From NCBI RefSeq assembly GCF_019456655.1, contig NZ_CP080332.1, forward strand, positions 2,294,001 to 2,358,000: 64,000 nt of DNA, given 5' to 3'. Both the position numbers and the translations under genes were made by a program. This document shows, piece by piece, positions 8,778-16,636 of the stretch. The notes beneath the pieces were generated by a model. The model was not told the origin of the DNA and ran no database searches. It saw only the letters and a list, made by a program, of their open reading frames with translations. The DNA is from Mycolicibacterium diernhoferi. Its GTDB lineage: Bacteria; Actinomycetota; Actinomycetes; Mycobacteriales; Mycobacteriaceae. Positions within the stretch are counted from its first letter, which is position 1. Each line of letters begins with the position of its first letter.

Positions 8778-9598
8778 CCCGGATCTGTGGGCCGCTCGCG
8801 GTCCTGCTGCTGTGCCTAGCGCTGGTCGCGGCGCCACCGGCAGCGGCGACCTGCACGGCAGGCGATGCGCAATGTGTGCTGCGCCAGCGCATCGCGACGG
8901 CCGAGGCGTACATCGCGGGGCGGCCGGGAACGATCGGGTTCGTGCTGCGCGACCGGGTGACCGGCGCCCGGTATCGCAGCGCCGCGGCCGCAACCCCGAT
9001 CTGGACCGCGTCGACGATCAAACTGGCGATGGTCGCCGATCTGTTGACCCGCGAGCAGTCCGGCGCGCTGCGCCTCAGCGCGGCGGACCGCCATCAGATG
9101 GCGGCGATGCTGCGCAGTTCGGACAACGACGCCGCCGACGACCTGTGGTCGCGCTACGGCGGACCGGCCAACGTGTTCAACGTCGGCTTCCTCCGGTACG
9201 GGATGGCAAGCGTGCGGCCCCAGCCCGGATTCGGGGATGTCTACCCGTACTGGGGGTTCCAGAAGGGCACCGCCGACGATTTCGACGCCCTGATGAACTA
9301 TGTGCTGACCGGTCTCACCCCGGCCAACGCCGCCGCGGTGATCGCCGAGATGCAGCGGGTCGACCGTTCGCAACAGTGGGGTGTCTGGGGCGCCGGCTCC
9401 GCGATGTCGCCGGGCAACAAGAACGGCTGGTCGCAGGAAGAGGGCGGCTGGGTGGTCAACTCCGTCGGTTTCGCCGGGCCGGGGCAGCGCTACACGTTGG
9501 CCATCATGAACGCGCTGGGCGGACGGGGCGGATACGACGACGGCGTGCAGACGACGACCGAGGTGGCACGAATTCTGCTGGGGCCCAGCGGCGGTTAG
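8774..9598 (+). CDS. Secreted class A beta-lactamase-like serine hydrolase
   Basis: A 274-residue exported protein: the signal peptide (about residues 1-26, ending in A-A-A) is followed by Cys residues in C-T-A-G-D-A-Q-C. It has the penicillin-recognising fold motifs S80-T-I-K83, S116-D117-N118, and a K-N-G triad near residue 216 in place of the usual K-T/S-G. Relatives hydrolyse beta-lactams, but many mycobacterial members are of unknown activity, and the Asn in the KTG position and an unassigned Glu166 equivalent leave that open. The GTG start at 8774 overlaps the DsbA-like stop. The location downstream of a candidate BlaI site supports a cell-wall-stress role. Confidence 0.82.
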   Translation: MTRICGPLAVLLLCLALVAAPPAAATCTAGDAQCVLRQRIATAEAYIAGRPGTIGFVLRDRVTGARYRSAAAATPIWTASTIKLAMVADLLTREQSGALRLSAADRHQMAAMLRSSDNDAADDLWSRYGGPANVFNVGFLRYGMASVRPQPGFGDVYPYWGFQKGTADDFDALMNYVLTGLTPANAAAVIAEMQRVDRSQQWGVWGAGSAMSPGNKNGWSQEEGGWVVNSVGFAGPGQRYTLAIMNALGGRGGYDDGVQTTTEVARILLGPSGG

Positions 9599-10251
9599 CC
9601 CGCCGGTTGCCAGCCGTACATCGCGGTGTCCATCTGGTCGTCGTCCAGCGGGTCGACGGGCAGGCGGATCTGGCCATCCCGGCGCCGCAGACCTTCGAGC
9701 AGCAGGGCGACGTAGCGATGCCACAGCTCGGGTTCGACATGGCCGGCCCATTCGCTCACGGTGCCGGCCAGCAGGCTCAGGATCGGCATATCGGTGTGCG
9801 CGGCATCGGCGCGCAGGTAGCCGTCGGTGCGGGCCCGCTCGAACAGCCGGGAGACCGGGGGCACCAGCCGCTGCCGGGCGCACGCCACCGAGTACCCGCC
9901 GTAGGCCGTGCTGAACACCATCTCCCGCAGGCCGCGGTCGGTCGCCGTCAGCCCGCACATCTGCTCGACGAACCACACGAACCCGTCCCACGAGTTCGGC
10001 TGCGCGAGAGCCGATTCTGCCAGGGCCACGATCTGGTCGATGGCGCTTTCGAAGATGGCGTCCAGCAATTCCTCTTTGGTGGCGAACCGCCGGTACACCG
10101 TGCCGACACCCACCCCGGCGTGGTGGGCCACATCGTTGAGGGTGGCTTCAAGGCCGCGCTGGGCGAACAGGTCACGTGCCGCATCGAGGATGCGTTGCCG
10201 ATTTCGCTGGGCGTCCTTGCGTAGGGTGCGGGGTTCGTCGACGGATGTCAT
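9595..10251 (-). CDS. TetR-family transcriptional regulator
   Basis: A 218-residue regulator with an N-terminal TetR helix-turn-helix at residues 15-60 (RILDAARDLFAQRGLEAT followed by VGVGTVYRRFATKEEL) and an all-helical ligand domain. It is the second gene of a two-regulator operon, its ATG overlapping the stop of the upstream TetR gene by 4 bp. Its stop codon overlaps that of the convergent serine hydrolase (9595-9598). Targets are unknown. Confidence 0.92.
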   Translation of the reverse strand: MTSVDEPRTLRKDAQRNRQRILDAARDLFAQRGLEATLNDVAHHAGVGVGTVYRRFATKEELLDAIFESAIDQIVALAESALAQPNSWDGFVWFVEQMCGLTATDRGLREMVFSTAYGGYSVACARQRLVPPVSRLFERARTDGYLRADAAHTDMPILSLLAGTVSEWAGHVEPELWHRYVALLLEGLRRRDGQIRLPVDPLDDDQMDTAMYGWQPAG

Positions 10252-10859
10252 CGCTGGTCCCGTTGCGCGGTGACCGCGCTGCCGAGCCAGCGCCGCAGGA
10301 ACTTTCGCAGTTCCTCCGGGGAGCGTCGGGCGTCGTTGGGGGCCACGAAGAAGGACAGCATGATCCGCAGGGTGAACTCGACCAGCTCCTGCAGGCTGGC
10401 CTCGTCGTATCCGTGTGCAGCCCAGTCCACATCGAAGCGGTCGATCATCCGCATGCCGATGGCGCGAGCCTCTTCCGAGGTGAGGTCCTCAGTGTGGTTG
10501 TGCGGGTAGGACTCCGAGAGCAGGATGCCCAGATGCGGGGTGCGCCCGACCTCGGCGAGCGTGAACAGCGTGCCCTCGGTGAGGGCCTCGGCCGGATCGT
10601 GGATGCCGCGCACGTGGGTGGCCAGTCGGTCCAGGAAGGCGTCGACCGAGCCCATCGCCACCGCCCGCATCAACGCGTCGGAGGTGGGGAAGTAGCGGTA
10701 CACGGTCTGGCGGATGATGCCGAGCGAGGTGGCGACATCGGCCAGGGAGATGGCTTTCCCGGTGGCGCTGACCAGGTCGACGGCCGCGGTGACGATGCGG
10801 CGGGTGGCTTCCTCATCGGTCTGGGGTGGATCTCCGCCCCAACCGCGCCTGCGTGCCAT
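10248..10859 (-). CDS. TetR-family transcriptional regulator
   Basis: A 203-residue TetR protein: helix-turn-helix around residues 20-65 (SLADVATSLGIIRQTVYRYF) and a helical C-terminal domain. I start it at the ATG at 10859 (M-A-R-R-R-G-W) because the frame further upstream runs into the divergent promoter and lacks TetR-like sequence. It is the first gene of a two-TetR operon and is divergent from the ferritin-like hydrolase gene. The intergenic region carries a dyad (10911-10940) suited to TetR binding, so autoregulation and control of the divergent pair are likely. Confidence 0.9.
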   Translation of the reverse strand: MARRRGWGGDPPQTDEEATRRIVTAAVDLVSATGKAISLADVATSLGIIRQTVYRYFPTSDALMRAVAMGSVDAFLDRLATHVRGIHDPAEALTEGTLFTLAEVGRTPHLGILLSESYPHNHTEDLTSEEARAIGMRMIDRFDVDWAAHGYDEASLQELVEFTLRIMLSFFVAPNDARRSPEELRKFLRRWLGSAVTAQRDQR

Positions 10860-10910
10860 CGTCGTCTTTCGCTCGTGAGTCGGAGAACGCGACGGTAGCA
10901 CGCACCGGTA

Positions 10911-10940
10911 ATCATACAAGTAAACGTTGATGCGTATGAT
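10911..10940. promoter_or_regulatory. Divergent promoter with inverted repeat, candidate TetR operator
   Basis: ATCATAC and GTATGAT form perfect 7-bp arms 16 bp apart. Each arm contains TATGAT on the outgoing strand, a good mycobacterial -10 hexamer, so the arms probably overlap the two divergent promoters. A regulator bound here would block both directions. The location between a TetR gene and its divergent neighbour supports this; it is inferred from sequence. Confidence 0.6.
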
Positions 10941-10959
10941 CGTGTGATAGTTTCCGGCC

Positions 10960-11910
10960 ATGACCAACCTGCAAGTACGCAAGATGCGGTTCGGCTTCGC
11001 CGATCACGACGTCCCCTTCCTGTGGAACGAGGCCAACCCGGCGTTCTCCGCGATGGCCAACGCAGTGTCCTTCCTGGCGATCGCGTTCGAGAAGATGATC
11101 GTCACCACCATGACCGAGGCCAAGCCGCTGCTCACCGACCCGGTCATCGCCGAGGAGGCCGACGCCTTCACCCGGCAGGAGGGTCAGCATTCGATGGCCC
11201 ACCGCCAGCACGCCAAGGGGCTCATCAAGGCCTACCCGGCGCTCAAGGAGACCCTCGACGAGGTGATCAAGTCGTTCGACGACCTGGTCGCCACCAAGTC
11301 GCTGAAGTACCGGCTGGCCTACACCGCCGACCTGGAGGCGACCTTCACGCCGGTGTTCAAGCTCATGCTCGACAACGACGACCGGTTGTTCGCCCCCGGC
11401 GACGACCGGGTGGCCTCACTGTTCCTGTGGCACTTCGTGGAAGAGGTCGAACACCGCAGCTCCGCGCTCATCATCTACGACGGACTCGTCGATGACCCCT
11501 GGTACCGCATGCGGGTCGCGCCCTCGGTCTTCAAGCACGTGCTCGACGTGGTCCGGATGGCCTGCGAAGGCTTCAACAAACACCTTCCGCTGGAGGTGCG
11601 CAAGGTCGACGCCATGTCCGCGTTCGCGTTGGAAGGCCGAAAGAACAAGCTGCTGAGGCGAATCGGGCTTCGCCCCGACTACGGCCCACTGGAGAACGCT
11701 TTCGCCGGTCTGTCCAAGCGCGAGATGGCCGCCGCACTGGTCGGCATCGTGCGCAGCCAGATCCCCGGCCACAACCCAGAACACGAAAAGCTCCCGGTGC
11801 TGGCCGGAGAATGGTTCGATCGCTTCGACGCCGGTTACGACGTAACCCAGTGGTACACGGCGAACACGCCCGCCGCCGGCTCCGAGGACAAGAAAGCAGC
11901 CGATGTCTGA
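10960..11910 (+). CDS. Ferritin-like predicted metal-dependent hydrolase (PF10118 type)
   Basis: A 316-residue, mostly helical protein. E/H motifs FTRQEGQHSMAHRQHAKG (near residue 70) and HFVEEVEHRS (near 160) give an E-x-x-H arrangement expected for a di-metal site in the predicted metal-dependent hydrolase family; catalytic activity of that family is poorly defined. It overlaps the next membrane-protein gene by 8 bp, so the two likely act together, perhaps in lipid metabolism, and is divergent from a TetR operon. TATGAT at 10935-10940, 19 bp before the ATG, is a plausible -10. Confidence 0.82.
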   Translation: MTNLQVRKMRFGFADHDVPFLWNEANPAFSAMANAVSFLAIAFEKMIVTTMTEAKPLLTDPVIAEEADAFTRQEGQHSMAHRQHAKGLIKAYPALKETLDEVIKSFDDLVATKSLKYRLAYTADLEATFTPVFKLMLDNDDRLFAPGDDRVASLFLWHFVEEVEHRSSALIIYDGLVDDPWYRMRVAPSVFKHVLDVVRMACEGFNKHLPLEVRKVDAMSAFALEGRKNKLLRRIGLRPDYGPLENAFAGLSKREMAAALVGIVRSQIPGHNPEHEKLPVLAGEWFDRFDAGYDVTQWYTANTPAAGSEDKKAADV

Positions 11911-13045
11911 TCTGTGTGCGCCCACATTCGAGCAACTCGCCGAACGGATGGGCTTCTCCTGCGCCGAGGCCGGGGGCCTGGTGGAACTGCGCAGTCCGTT
12001 CGCGCTGGAGAACTGGACGCTGCCGGTGCTGGAGCTCACGGTGATCGTCGGCGCAGTCCTGGCACTGGTGTACGCGATCACCCGGTACCGGCGCCACGGT
12101 GATGCCACCAACCTGGTGCTGTGGTTCGGCGCCATCGCCTATCTGGCGATCATCGAACCGCCGCTGTACTTCCCGGCGCAGTTCGGCATCGCCGAGTACG
12201 TCGACACGATGTTCGCGCACAACGTGTTCACCGTCGACTTCCTGTGGGGACGACTACCGCTCTACATCATCGCGATCTACCCGATGATGGCCACCATCGC
12301 CTTCGAGATCGTGCGCACCCTCGGGGTGTTCCGGCGGTACGGCGCCCTCGTCGGGGCGGTGTGCGTCGGATTCGTCCATCACGCGTTCTACGAGATCTTC
12401 GACCACCTGGGCCCGCAACTGCGGTGGTGGGAATGGACGCTGGACCATCCGATGGCCCAGCCGTTCCTGGACTCGGTGCCGCTGCCCAGCATCGTGGTGT
12501 TCGCCACGCTCTGGCCGATGTCACTGGCCTTCTGCGTGCAGTTCTTCGTCGGCCGCCACGTCGACCGGGGACAGCGGTTCACCGGGTGGCAGATCCTCTG
12601 GCGCACCGTCGTCGTCGGCGTGCTCGCGTCCATCGGCACCGTGCTGCTGCCCGCGCCCGCCACGATCATCGGATCGTTCACCAACTTCACCGTGATGGGT
12701 GTGGTGTACGCGCTGGAACTGGTCGCGATCACCGTCGTCGCGGTGCCGGTGCTGGTCAAGCAGTGGCAGCGGCTGCGCAACACCCCGGCGGGGGCCACCG
12801 AGGCGCGGCACACCAGCCCGCTGATGGTGCGCTTCGGCGTGGGCTATCTGGTGGTGATGGCGGTGCTGTGGGTGACCGCGCTGCCGGCCTACTTCGGCGC
12901 CGTCGACGGCGTCACCGACAACGGTGACCCGATCGGCAGCCTGTGGTACACCGCACTGTGTTTCGTGATCGCGGGCCTGAGCGCCTTCGCCGCGCTGACG
13001 GTGAGCGCCACCAAGACCGAGAAGGTGCCCGCCCCCGTCGCCTGA
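11903..13045 (+). CDS. Polytopic membrane protein of unknown function
   Basis: A 380-residue protein with about eight to nine predicted transmembrane segments, beginning near residues 40, 68, 125, 158, 205, 240, 262, 310 and 350. Notable charged or aromatic intramembrane text includes FVHHAFYEIFDHLGP, with two His next to each other. I do not recognise the family. The ATG overlaps the upstream ferritin-like hydrolase gene by 8 bp, so the pair is translationally coupled and probably co-regulated by the divergent TetR. A strong hairpin follows the stop codon. Confidence 0.8.
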   Translation: MSDLCAPTFEQLAERMGFSCAEAGGLVELRSPFALENWTLPVLELTVIVGAVLALVYAITRYRRHGDATNLVLWFGAIAYLAIIEPPLYFPAQFGIAEYVDTMFAHNVFTVDFLWGRLPLYIIAIYPMMATIAFEIVRTLGVFRRYGALVGAVCVGFVHHAFYEIFDHLGPQLRWWEWTLDHPMAQPFLDSVPLPSIVVFATLWPMSLAFCVQFFVGRHVDRGQRFTGWQILWRTVVVGVLASIGTVLLPAPATIIGSFTNFTVMGVVYALELVAITVVAVPVLVKQWQRLRNTPAGATEARHTSPLMVRFGVGYLVVMAVLWVTALPAYFGAVDGVTDNGDPIGSLWYTALCFVIAGLSAFAALTVSATKTEKVPAPVA

Positions 13046-13046
13046 T

Positions 13047-13099
13047 ACGACTTCGGCGCGTTTACGTACGTTCTCCGTACGTAAACGCGCCGAAATCGT
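13047..13099. terminator. Long hairpin between convergent genes (bidirectional terminator)
   Basis: Two 24-nt arms (13047-13070 and 13076-13099) pair with a single mismatch around a 5-nt loop TTCTC. The hairpin sits exactly between the stop codons of a plus-strand membrane gene and a minus-strand aldo/keto reductase. There is no U-tract, as is common for mycobacterial terminators. Confidence 0.8.
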
Positions 13100-13109
13100 G
13101 GTCTGCGAC

Positions 13110-13949
13110 CTAGGTCCCGGTGTAGGTGGTGGGGTCCGGGCGGTAGCGGGTGCCGTCATCGAGCGCGGTCAACGCGGCCAGATGCTCGGCGGCCAGCTCG
13201 AAGCCGAACACGTCGAAGTTCTCGGCGATGCGTTCGGGCGACTTCGAGCGCGGGATCACCACATTGCCCTGCTGCAGGTTCCAGCGGATCAGCACCTGGG
13301 CCGGCGTCTTGCCGTACTCGGCGGCCACCGCGGTCACCGTCGGGTTCTCGAGCAGCTTGCCGACGCCGAGCGGGCTGTACGCCTCGGTCACGATGCCGCG
13401 CTCCGCGTGCTCGGCGCGCAGCTCGGTCTGCACCAGCTGCGGGTGCAGTTCGATCTGGTTGACCGTCGGCACCACATAGGACAGGTCGATGATGGTGGCC
13501 AGGTCCTCGGACGTGAAGTTCGCAACGCCGATCGACTTGGTCAGCCCGTCACCCTGGATGCGCATCAGGCCGCCCCAGCTGTCGACGTATTTGCCGGTGT
13601 CGCCGCCGGGCCAGTGGATGAGATACAGGTCGACGTACTCCTGGCCGAGCCGCTCCAGGCTGGCCTTCGCGGCGTCCTGGGAGGCCTGGAAGCCCTGGTC
13701 CGGCGTGGCCAGCTTGGTGGTCAGGAAGATCTCGGAGCGCGGCACGCCCGATGCGGCGATGGCGCGGCCGACGCCCGCCTCGTTGCCGTAGGCGGCCGCG
13801 GTGTCGATGAGGCGGACGCCGATCTCCAGCGCCGCCGCGACCGCGCGCTCGGCCTCGGTGTCGGAAAGCTCACCCACTCCGATACCGAGTGTCGGGATGG
13901 TGTTCTCGTCGCTCAAGCTGATGCGTGGCGCCGCAGCTGCCGATGTCAT
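13110..13949 (-). CDS. Aldo/keto reductase (tandem copy 1)
   Basis: A 279-residue NADPH-dependent aldo/keto reductase of the AKR5-like group that reduces aldehydes such as methylglyoxal in relatives. Catalytic residues are visible in [10 protein letters not shown] (Asp and Tyr), TTKLA (Lys) and LYLIHWPGG (His), with [17 protein letters not shown] binding the cofactor phosphate. I start at the ATG at 13949, which begins M-T-S-A-A-A-A-P; the frame upstream lacks AKR sequence and runs into the neighbouring gene. It lies 7 bp downstream of a paralogue with the same domain layout, evidently a tandem duplication. Confidence 0.94.
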   Translation of the reverse strand: MTSAAAAPRISLSDENTIPTLGIGVGELSDTEAERAVAAALEIGVRLIDTAAAYGNEAGVGRAIAASGVPRSEIFLTTKLATPDQGFQASQDAAKASLERLGQEYVDLYLIHWPGGDTGKYVDSWGGLMRIQGDGLTKSIGVANFTSEDLATIIDLSYVVPTVNQIELHPQLVQTELRAEHAERGIVTEAYSPLGVGKLLENPTVTAVAAEYGKTPAQVLIRWNLQQGNVVIPRSKSPERIAENFDVFGFELAAEHLAALTALDDGTRYRPDPTTYTGT

Positions 13950-13956
13950 GTTCTGC

Positions 13957-14805
13957 CTAACCTGTGAAATTGAATGTCCGTGGATCGGGACCCAGGCGGG
14001 TGCCGTTGTCGAGCGTGGCGATGGACGCGATGTCCTGTTCGTTGAGTTCGAAATCAAACACGTCGAAGTTACTCGCGATCCGGTCGGGGTGCACCGACTT
14101 CGGGATGACGATATTACCCAGCTGAAGATGCCACCTAATCAGCACCTGGGCTGGCGTTTTACCATGGGCCTCGGCCACCGCCACCACGGCGGGTTCGCTC
14201 AGCAGGGCGCCCTGGCCGAGCGGGCTCCAGGCCTCGGTCGCAATGCCCAGCTCGGCGTGCACCTCGCGCAATTCCTGCTGCGGGAACCGCGGATGCAGTT
14301 CGACCTGGTTCACCGCGGGCACGATCCCGGTGCCGTCGATCAGGGTCCGCAGATGCTCGGGCGCGAAGTTGCTGACGCCGATGGACCGAACCCGGCCCTC
14401 GTCACGCAGGGTCGCGAAAGCCTTGAAGGTCTCGACGAACGCGTTCACCTCGGGCATCGGCCAGTGGATCAGGTAGAGATCGACGTAATCGACGTCCAGG
14501 CGTTTGACGCTGTCGTCGAACGCCCTGAGGGCCTTGTCGTATCCGTGCTCGGAGTTCCACAGCTTGGTGACCAGGAACACGTCCTCGCGGGGGACACCGT
14601 TGTCGGCCGCGCTCTTGAGCGCCTGCCCGACCTCGCGTTCGTTGCGGTAGGCGGCCGCGGTGTCGATGTGCCGGTAGCCCGTCGACAACGCGGCTTCGAC
14701 GGCCTGCCGGGTCTCCTCGGGCGCGGTCTGCCAGACTCCCAACCCGACCGTGGGAATGGAATTACCGTCGTTCAGCGACAGCGTGGGATTCGAAAGGCCA
14801 GTCAT
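13957..14805 (-). CDS. Aldo/keto reductase (tandem copy 2, Rv2971-like)
   Basis: A 282-residue aldo/keto reductase, the same length and neighbourhood as M. tuberculosis Rv2971. The tetrad is visible in [18 protein letters not shown] and YLIHWPMP, and the cofactor segment is [20 protein letters not shown]. It is the upstream gene of the tandem AKR pair. Its ATG (14803-14805 on the minus strand) overlaps the ATG of the divergent lipN, so its promoter must lie within the lipN coding region. Confidence 0.95.
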   Translation of the reverse strand: MTGLSNPTLSLNDGNSIPTVGLGVWQTAPEETRQAVEAALSTGYRHIDTAAAYRNEREVGQALKSAADNGVPREDVFLVTKLWNSEHGYDKALRAFDDSVKRLDVDYVDLYLIHWPMPEVNAFVETFKAFATLRDEGRVRSIGVSNFAPEHLRTLIDGTGIVPAVNQVELHPRFPQQELREVHAELGIATEAWSPLGQGALLSEPAVVAVAEAHGKTPAQVLIRWHLQLGNIVIPKSVHPDRIASNFDVFDFELNEQDIASIATLDNGTRLGPDPRTFNFTG

Positions 14806-15886
14806 GACTCAAAGTCTGCCAGCCCGGCGGCAGCCGAGCCCGGCGCGCCTCAAGATGGCGGCAGTCGCCAGCCGATTTTCGCTGCCGCTGATGGCACGGA
14901 TTCCGGACCCCGTGAAGCGGGTGATGCTGGGCCGTCGTTCGGTCACCATCGACGGCAACACCCTGGACACCACGCTGCAGCTGATGCTCACCGCACAGCG
15001 GGCCTCGGGGGTCGGCGGGCTCGTCGCCAGCGACGACGTCGCCGTCTCCCGCAAGCAGCTCGGCGCGGTGGCCGGCGCCTTCGGCACCCCGATCGTCGTC
15101 CCGGTGCGTGACTTCACGATCCCCGGCCCGGCGGGGGAGTTGCCGGTGCGGCACTACCGTGCCGACTCGGGCGCGCCGCTGCTGGTTTTCCTTCACGGTG
15201 GTGGTTTTGTCCTCGGCGGTATCAATACCCACGACGCGCTGTGCCGGCGGATCTGCCACGACTCCGGCGTGCACGTGCTGTCGGTCGACTATCGGCTCGC
15301 GCCCGAGTACAAGGCGCCCGCCGCCGCCGAGGACAGCATGGCCGCCTACCTCTGGGCGGTGCAGCACGCCGACGAGTTGGGCGCCGATCCGCAACGGGTG
15401 GCCGTCGGCGGGGACAGCGCCGGCGGAAACCTCGCCGCGGTGGTCACCCTGACCGCCCGCGACACCGGCGCGCCGCTGCCGGCACTGCAACTGCTCATCT
15501 ACCCGGTGACCGATATGGCCGGGGAGACCGTCTCCAAGAACCTGTTCGCCGACGGCTTCTTCCTCACCAAGGCCGACGTCGAGTGGTTCGACCGGCACTA
15601 CCTGCAGGACGCGGCCGTCACCAGCAGTGATCCGAGGGTGGCGCCGCTGCTCGCCGACGATCTGTCGGGACTGTCACCGGCCCTGGTGCTGACCGCGGGG
15701 TTCGACCCGCTGCGCGACGAGGGCCGGGCCTACGCCGCCGCACTGGCGGCCGCGGGCGTGCCGGTGGACGCGCGGGAGTACGGGTCACTCACACACGGTT
15801 TCGTCAACTTCTTCCCGCTCGGCGGGGGCAGTGAGGTGGCGCTCACCGACCTGACCTCGGCGCTGCGTGCTCATCTCAGCCGGTAG
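14804..15886 (+). CDS. lipN: LipN-like carboxylesterase/lipase (HSL family)
   Basis: A 360-residue alpha/beta hydrolase of the hormone-sensitive-lipase group. It shows the oxyanion motif FLHGGGFVLGG near residue 135, nucleophile GDSAGG near 203, an Asp in GFDPLRDEG near 300 and the catalytic His in LTHGFVNFF near 330. M. tuberculosis LipN hydrolyses short-chain esters. The ATG at 14804 gives M-T-Q-S-L-P, resembling the LipN N-terminus as I recall it, but its start codon overlaps that of the divergent AKR; an in-frame ATG at 14855 is the alternative. It is followed closely by DsbA, which has its own -10 box. Confidence 0.92.
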   Translation: MTQSLPARRQPSPARLKMAAVASRFSLPLMARIPDPVKRVMLGRRSVTIDGNTLDTTLQLMLTAQRASGVGGLVASDDVAVSRKQLGAVAGAFGTPIVVPVRDFTIPGPAGELPVRHYRADSGAPLLVFLHGGGFVLGGINTHDALCRRICHDSGVHVLSVDYRLAPEYKAPAAAEDSMAAYLWAVQHADELGADPQRVAVGGDSAGGNLAAVVTLTARDTGAPLPALQLLIYPVTDMAGETVSKNLFADGFFLTKADVEWFDRHYLQDAAVTSSDPRVAPLLADDLSGLSPALVLTAGFDPLRDEGRAYAAALAAAGVPVDAREYGSLTHGFVNFFPLGGGSEVALTDLTSALRAHLSR

Positions 15887-15889
15887 GCT
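15884..15889 (+). promoter_or_regulatory. Leaderless-type -10 box (TAGGCT) of dsbA
   Basis: TAGGCT lies 6 nt before the GTG start codon at 15896, so transcription would begin at or next to the start codon. The box overlaps the lipN stop codon region. Confidence 0.6.
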
Positions 15890-15895
15890 GCACCC

Positions 15896-16636
15896 GTGGC
15901 GAACAAACCGAAGAAGCAGGCCAAATACGACTTGAAGGCCGCCGACCGCAAGCGCAACCTCCTCGTCCAGATCGGGCTCACCTCGATCGTGGTGCTGTTC
16001 GCGGTCGCACTCGTGCTCTACATCGTGCTCTCGGGCGAGACCCGGCCGGAGGCCGGCGAGGCCCGCGCGGTTCGCGTCGAGTCGAGCGATGTCGTCAAGA
16101 AGGACGACGGTATCGAGCCCAAGGTTGTCCTGTCCGTCTACGAGGACCCGCTCTGCCCGCACTGCGGCGCCTTCGAGAAGGCCTTCGGCCCGACCATCAA
16201 CAAACTCATCGACGGCGGAGCGATCGCGGTCGACTACTACATGGTCGGGATCCTGAACAGCGCCGGGAACCAGAACTACTCGTCGCGGGCCAGCGGTGCC
16301 GCCTACTGCGTGGCGGATGAATCGGTCGAGGCGTTCCGCCGCTTCCACGGCGCGCTGTACGCCCAGCAGCCCAGCGAGACGGGCGGCATCTACCCGACCA
16401 ACGCTCAGCTCATCGAGACGGCGCGCCAGGCCGGTGCCGGGGGCAAGGTGCCCGAGTGCATCGACAAGGGCCGTTACGTGGAGATGGCGGGCGGCATGGC
16501 CAAGGCCACCGAGATCAACGCCACGCCGACCGTGCGCATCAACGGCGAGGACTACCAGTACAGCACTCCGGAGGCCCTGGTCGGCAAGGTCAAGGAGATC
16601 GTCGGCGACGTACCCGGGATGCCCGAAACATCGTGA
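15896..16636 (+). CDS. DsbA-like disulfide oxidoreductase, partner of VKOR
   Basis: A 246-residue membrane-anchored thioredoxin-fold protein, equivalent to Rv2969c. A basic N-terminus (K-K-Q-A-K-Y-D) precedes one transmembrane helix at about residues 24-46. The catalytic motif is C87-P-H-C90, the cis-Pro loop is NATPTVRING, and a further Cys pair (AAYC, PEC) lies in the helical insertion, as in MtbDsbA. It oxidises exported proteins and is recharged by VKOR, whose gene overlaps by 4 bp. The start is GTG at 15896, supported by a -10 box 6 nt upstream. Confidence 0.95.
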   Translation: MANKPKKQAKYDLKAADRKRNLLVQIGLTSIVVLFAVALVLYIVLSGETRPEAGEARAVRVESSDVVKKDDGIEPKVVLSVYEDPLCPHCGAFEKAFGPTINKLIDGGAIAVDYYMVGILNSAGNQNYSSRASGAAYCVADESVEAFRRFHGALYAQQPSETGGIYPTNAQLIETARQAGAGGKVPECIDKGRYVEMAGGMAKATEINATPTVRINGEDYQYSTPEALVGKVKEIVGDVPGMPETS

